Shown in pieces: positions 7,202-10,073 of a stretch of 10,073 nt of DNA; within the stretch, counting starts at the first letter, position 1; each line of letters begins with the position of its first letter. The DNA comes from Desulfobacterales bacterium. Lineage in GTDB: Bacteria; Desulfobacterota; DSM-4660; Desulfatiglandales; B25-G16. The stretch lies in contig JABXJZ010000031.1 in the NCBI GenBank assembly GCA_013375335.1, positions 252-10,324 of the forward strand, written 5' to 3'. The notes beneath the pieces were generated by a model. The model saw only the letters and a list, made by a program, of their open reading frames with translations. It searched no databases and was not told where the DNA came from. The position numbers and the translations under genes were made by a program.

Positions 7202-7252
7202 ATGAGGCATCTAAGCAGTGCGTTTTGCCTTAGGTGCCTTATCTTATTTAAT
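7202..7252 (+). terminator. Terminator-like hairpin after the sdh operon
   Basis: ATGAGGCATCTAAG (7202-7215) pairs with CTTAGGTGCCTTAT (7229-7242) as a 14-base-pair stem with two G-U pairs, around a 13-base loop. The tail CTTATTTAAT is T/A-rich but not a pure T-run. It lies 20 bases after the sdhB stop. It probably ends or attenuates the sdh message. The weak tail and absence of a strong new promoter leave room for read-through into mmdA. A poor promoter-like pair (TTGCCT, 16 bases, TTTAAT at 7247-7252) overlaps the same element. Confidence 0.5.
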
Positions 7253-7301
7253 AACCTGCTGGCATTAACCGGGGAAGGAGGTAGGAACACAGGAGATAAC
7301 A

Positions 7302-7373
7302 ATGAGCACTTGTGAATCAGTGTCCTGCTATTTTTTGGATAAAGACTTAGCCTTTCGTGAAAGGAGGGATTGA
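7302..7373 (+). CDS. 23-codon ORF translationally coupled to the carboxyltransferase gene
   Basis: A short ORF starting ATG 7302, with AGGAG 6 bases upstream. It ends with TGA at 7371-7373, whose last base is the first base of the mmdA ATG (TGATG overlap). The peptide begins MSTCESVSCYFLDK and ends FRERRD. It has two cysteines seven residues apart and no membrane segment. A good ribosome site plus a one-base stop/start overlap suggests it is translated and couples translation to mmdA. It could be a leader peptide, a true small protein, or the truncated start of a larger Cys-containing protein; the opening weakly recalls small deltaproteobacterial proteins of C-x(5,6)-CpFF type (from memory). 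No function is claimed. Confidence 0.45.
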   Translation: MSTCESVSCYFLDKDLAFRERRD

Positions 7374-8926
7374 TGGGTACCACTACAGATAAGCTCAAGG
7401 AGCTCAAGGAGCGGGAAGAAAAAGAGCTCGCCATGGGGGGAGAAAAACAGCTCCAGAAGCAGCGCGACAAGGGCAAGCTAACTGCAAGGGCGAGGCTCGA
7501 TCTCCTCTTTGATCCCGCCAGCTTTCGCGAGCTCGATATGTTTGTCAGACATCGATGTACTGACTTTGATATGCCTAAGACATTTATCGCCGGCGAGGGT
7601 GTGGTTACTGGCCACGGTACTGTAGACGGGAGGTTAGTCTATGCATATTCTCAGGATTTCACCTCCATGGCCGGCACATTGGGAGAGATGCATGCCGAAA
7701 AGATATGTAAGGTCATGGATCTGGCTCTCAAGACCGGTTCACCCATTGTGGGTTTCAATGATTCAGGAGGAGCCAGGATACAGGAAGGCGTGGATTCCCT
7801 CTCTGGTTATGGAGATATATTTTACAGGAACTCCTGTGCCTCAGGGGTAATTCCTCAAATCTCAGCAATTATGGGCCCCACAGCTGGAGGCGCAGTATAT
7901 TCCCCCGCCATGACCGATTGGATATTTATGACAAAGAAAACCAGTAATATGTTCATCACCGGCCCCGCGGTAATCAAGGCGACGATTGGTGAGGATATAA
8001 GCTTTGAGGACCTGGGAGGGGCGATGGTGCACAACTCAAAAAGCGGGGTCGCCCACTTCGCATGCGATAGCGATGCCCAATGTATAGAGAGGATCAAGGA
8101 ATTGCTCACCTACCTTCCATCGAATAACATGGAAGATCCTCCAGTAGTGGATTTAGGAGATGATCCTCATCGCACTGAGCCGATGCTTGATAGCATCATC
8201 CCCGATAACCCCAGGGCGTACTATGACATGAAAGACGTCATTCACTCGGTTGTGGATAAAGGTCAGATCTTTGAACCACATGAGCATTATGCCAAGAACA
8301 TTATTATCTGTTTCGCCAGATTCAATGGAAGAACAGTAGGGATCATCGCAAATCAACCAAAATTCCTGGCCGGTTGCCTTGACATTAATGCGTCGGATAA
8401 GGCAACCAGGTTCATTAGATTCTGCGATGCCTTCAATATCCCCCTCGTTACCATAGTGGATGTCCCCGGCTATCTGCCGGGAAGTAACCAGGAATGGGGA
8501 GGTATCATAAGGCATGGGGCCAAGCTCCTATGGTGTTATAGTGAGGCCACTGTTCCAAAGGTCACATTGATAACCAGAAAGGACTACGGAGGGGCCTTTC
8601 TCGCTATGTGTGGCAAGCCCTTAGGCAGTGACTATGTCTTTGCCTGGCCCACTGCGGAGATTGCCGTTATGGGTGCTGAGCAGGCAGCAGAGATCGTTCA
8701 TAGAAGGGAGATACAGGCTGCGCCCGATCAGGAGGCAAAGAGGCAACAGAAGATTACCGAGTATCGGGATCATTTCTCCAATCCATATATTGCCGCCGCA
8801 CGCGGATTCGTTGATGCGGTTATATCACCTACTGAGACCAGGCCGCGGATTATAGACGCCTTGGAGATGCTTGCTACCAAGAGGGAGACGAGGCCTGCCA
8901 AGAAACATGGGAATATCCCCGTTTAG
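7373..8926 (+). CDS. mmdA: Methylmalonyl-CoA decarboxylase / propionyl-CoA carboxylase-type carboxyltransferase subunit
   Basis: Biotin-dependent carboxyltransferase that moves CO2 between methylmalonyl-CoA (or a related acyl-CoA) and carboxybiotin. The protein has 517 residues, typical for MmdA, PccB and transcarboxylase 12S subunits. ATG 7373 is chosen over the adjacent TTG 7370 because AAGGAGGG (7361-7368) is well placed. It has two crotonase-fold halves. The N-half shows FNDSGGARIQEG (128-139) and the oxyanion-forming GPTAGGAVYSPA (168-179). The C-half shows VDVPGYLPG (362-370), EWGGIIRHGAK (374-384), RKDYGGAFLAM (402-412) and PTAEIAVMGAEQAA (426-439). The protein needs a biotin carrier and either a decarboxylase or carboxylase partner, none in this window. 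Its placement between sdh and fumarase genes favours methylmalonyl-CoA as substrate. PccB or a transcarboxylase subunit is the alternative; family certain, exact reaction inferred. Confidence 0.9.
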   Translation: MGTTTDKLKELKEREEKELAMGGEKQLQKQRDKGKLTARARLDLLFDPASFRELDMFVRHRCTDFDMPKTFIAGEGVVTGHGTVDGRLVYAYSQDFTSMAGTLGEMHAEKICKVMDLALKTGSPIVGFNDSGGARIQEGVDSLSGYGDIFYRNSCASGVIPQISAIMGPTAGGAVYSPAMTDWIFMTKKTSNMFITGPAVIKATIGEDISFEDLGGAMVHNSKSGVAHFACDSDAQCIERIKELLTYLPSNNMEDPPVVDLGDDPHRTEPMLDSIIPDNPRAYYDMKDVIHSVVDKGQIFEPHEHYAKNIIICFARFNGRTVGIIANQPKFLAGCLDINASDKATRFIRFCDAFNIPLVTIVDVPGYLPGSNQEWGGIIRHGAKLLWCYSEATVPKVTLITRKDYGGAFLAMCGKPLGSDYVFAWPTAEIAVMGAEQAAEIVHRREIQAAPDQEAKRQQKITEYRDHFSNPYIAAARGFVDAVISPTETRPRIIDALEMLATKRETRPAKKHGNIPV

Positions 8927-8969
8927 GCCGTAAGAGGGGGGCACACAGAAATCGCAGGGGTATACTGTT

Positions 8970-9143
8970 ATGGCGGAAAACACGGGTAAGAAAGAAAAGG
9001 GCTCTAATAAGAAGAAGCGAGAAAAGAAGGCACCGTTCATCAATATCTGGGGGATTGCTGGAAGACACCAAATAATGGAGATGAGGAGGCTGTGGCAGTT
9101 ACGTATTCCAGCCCATAGAGTTGGGAAAGTGCAAAATGATTAG
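8970..9143 (+). CDS. Small basic 57-residue protein; possible delta/epsilon-like accessory subunit
   Basis: ATG 8970 is preceded by AGGGG about 9 bases upstream, and the ORF ends at TAG 9141-9143, overlapping the fumarase ATG (9136) by 8 bases. The N-terminal 20 residues are very Lys-rich (KKEKGSNKKKREKK). The middle reads FINIWGIAGRHQIMEMRR (23-40), and the end has LWQLRIPAHRVG. The W-x-x-A-G-R segment recalls, from memory, the C-termini of small delta/epsilon subunits coded just after mmdA in sodium-pumping decarboxylase operons (for example Veillonella MmdE, about 55 residues). That position and size fit, but the match is not proven. The overlap with the next gene supports real translation. 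It could also be an unrelated small protein or a chance ORF in the 209-base gap. Confidence 0.5.
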   Translation: MAENTGKKEKGSNKKKREKKAPFINIWGIAGRHQIMEMRRLWQLRIPAHRVGKVQND

Positions 9144-9978
9144 GGAGATTTCGACCGCGGAGATCATCAAGGTAGTCAGAGACCTCAGTATTGATGCAAA
9201 CTATAATCTCGGTGATGACGTCCTCTCTGCCTTTAAGGAGGCTATAGAGAGGGAGGACTCAGCTCCGGCACGGGAGGTCCTTAAGGAACTGATAGAGAAT
9301 GCCAAGATCGCCCGAGAGGAGAAGGTTCCCATATGCCAGGATTGCGGACTTGCCGTGGTGTTTATGGAGATTGGTCAGGATGTCCACATAATAAGCGGCG
9401 ACTTAAACGAGGCAATCAACGACGGTGTAAGGCAGGGGTATCGGGAGGGCTATCTAAGGAAGTCGGCGTGCCATCCCTTTACGAGAGAAAACACAGGTGA
9501 CAATACCCCAGCTATCCTCCACCTGCAAATCGTCCCTGGAGACAAGATCAGGATCATATTCGCGCCCAAGGGAGGGGGCAGCGAGAATATGAGCAGGGTT
9601 GATATGCTCACCCCTGCCGCAGGTATTGAGGGAGTTAAAGACTTCGTGGTAGAATGGGTAAAGGAGTCCGGTGCAAACCCTTGCCCCCCAACTATTGTCG
9701 GCGTTGGGGTTGGGGGGACCTTTGAGAGATCCGCAATCCTGGCAAAAAAAGCACTCTTGAGAAACATAGGGGATCGAAATCCTGACCCGGAACTCGCGGA
9801 GATCGAGGAGGAAATTTTAAAGAGAATCAATAGGTGGGGGATCGGTCCTATGGGATACGGTGGGAATTTCACCTCGCTTGATGTGTTTCTTGAGGTTGAA
9901 CCATGCCATATTGCGAGTCTGCCTGTAGCAGTCAATATCCAGTGTCATGCAGCCAGACACAAGGAAGCAGTAATATAG
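9136..9978 (+). CDS. fumA: Fumarate hydratase class I (Fe-S), alpha subunit
   Basis: Large-domain subunit of the two-subunit, oxygen-sensitive [4Fe-4S] fumarase/tartrate dehydratase family (TtdA-like; the N-terminal part of single-chain E. coli FumA). It hydrates fumarate to malate or the reverse. It has 280 residues, normal for the separate alpha chain. Probable cluster ligands are Cys67 (PICQDCG), Cys183 (NPCPP) and Cys270 (IQCHAARH). GGGSENMS (147-153), VGVGVGGTFE (189-197) and GIGPMGYGG (235-243) are typical family segments. The usual CQDTG is CQDCG here. ATG 9136 gives a normal N-terminus (MIREISTAEI) and follows a weak GGGAAAG. TTG 9121 is a less likely in-frame alternative. The beta subunit begins 39 bases downstream, so the pair is co-transcribed. 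Confidence 0.95.
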   Translation: MIREISTAEIIKVVRDLSIDANYNLGDDVLSAFKEAIEREDSAPAREVLKELIENAKIAREEKVPICQDCGLAVVFMEIGQDVHIISGDLNEAINDGVRQGYREGYLRKSACHPFTRENTGDNTPAILHLQIVPGDKIRIIFAPKGGGSENMSRVDMLTPAAGIEGVKDFVVEWVKESGANPCPPTIVGVGVGGTFERSAILAKKALLRNIGDRNPDPELAEIEEEILKRINRWGIGPMGYGGNFTSLDVFLEVEPCHIASLPVAVNIQCHAARHKEAVI

Positions 9979-10017
9979 CGTCGTAGACACAGCAAACAGG
10001 GGAGATTGCAGGGTACA

Positions 10018-10073
10018 ATGTCCAAACAGATAAGATTGAGAACTCCGCTGTCCACTGAAGATGCTGAGAACCT
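10018..10073 (+). CDS. Fumarate hydratase class I, beta subunit (first 18 codons, cut by right edge)
   Basis: ATG 10018 follows an AGGGGAG (9998-10004) and a closer GCAGGG. The visible peptide MSKQIRLRTPLSTEDAENL matches the conserved opening of the fumarase beta domain (the K-x-I-x-L-x-T-P-L start that precedes the GD-x-V-x-x-x-G segment). It is expected to pair with the alpha subunit 39 bases upstream to form the active enzyme. Only the start is visible, so integrity cannot be judged. Confidence 0.85.
   Translation, partial: MSKQIRLRTPLSTEDAEN

Noticed and set aside
7389..7412. Tandem CTCAAGGAG repeat at the start of mmdA
   Set aside because: It encodes a Lys/Leu/Glu-rich N-terminal helix common in this family; two short copies do not make a meaningful repeat.
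8466..8482. CCCGGC/GCCGGG hairpin in mmdA
   Set aside because: It falls on the conserved V-P-G-Y-L-P-G codons and its short stem is explained by Pro/Gly codon use.
8961..8966. TATACT resembling a -10 box before the 57-codon ORF
   Set aside because: No -35-like sequence occurs at 16-18 bases upstream, so no promoter is called.
9084..9118. AGGAGG followed by GTG 9092 and an 8-codon ORF
   Set aside because: The spacing is only two bases and the frame stops after eight codons, so it is unlikely to be translated; the motif also lies inside the 57-codon ORF.

Overview
The window looks like the chromosome of an anaerobic bacterium, most likely a member of the Desulfobacterota (old Deltaproteobacteria) or a relative. 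The reasons are an MJ0042-type zinc-ribbon/DUF3426 membrane protein beside serS, a menaquinone-type succinate dehydrogenase, a two-subunit class I fumarase and a biotin-dependent methylmalonyl-CoA/propionyl-CoA carboxyltransferase clustered together, heavy use of AGG/AGA arginine codons, and mid-range GC. The phylum is an inference from gene content, not from a search.

Left part, minus strand (1 to about 3520): three genes are read right to left. They are a membrane zinc-ribbon protein (2475-3515), seryl-tRNA synthetase (1003-2283) and an M20 metallopeptidase/deacylase that runs off the left edge (1-975). The 191-base gap between the first two holds three hairpins. The second and third genes are 27 bases apart and probably co-transcribed. 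A divergent control region (3516-3810) carries a sigma70-like promoter on each strand, and a 12-base palindrome sits in the spacer of the leftward one.

Right part, plus strand (3811 to end): a succinate dehydrogenase operon reads sdhC (a fused SdhC-SdhD cytochrome b anchor), sdhA, sdhB, followed by a terminator-like hairpin. Then come a 23-codon ORF whose stop overlaps the next start, the carboxyltransferase subunit (mmdA/pccB type), a basic 57-codon ORF, the fumarase alpha subunit, and the first codons of the fumarase beta subunit at the right edge.

Together the plus-strand genes cover succinate to fumarate to malate plus the carboxyl transfer/decarboxylation step between methylmalonyl-CoA and propionyl-CoA. 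These are pieces of the methylmalonyl-CoA route used for syntrophic propionate oxidation or, in reverse, propionate formation. The methylmalonyl-CoA mutase, epimerase, biotin carrier and membrane decarboxylase or transcarboxylase partners are not in the window and would be expected downstream or elsewhere.

Most interesting points: (1) the SdhC-SdhD fusion keeps all three helices of each half and appears to have a seventh linking helix; (2) a 17-base-pair inverted repeat lies in the coding sequence at the junction of the two halves; (3) two very small genes flank the carboxyltransferase, one translationally coupled to it and the other carrying a W-x-x-A-G-R motif that recalls small subunits of decarboxylase complexes. 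No mobile element, CRISPR array, tRNA or rRNA was seen.
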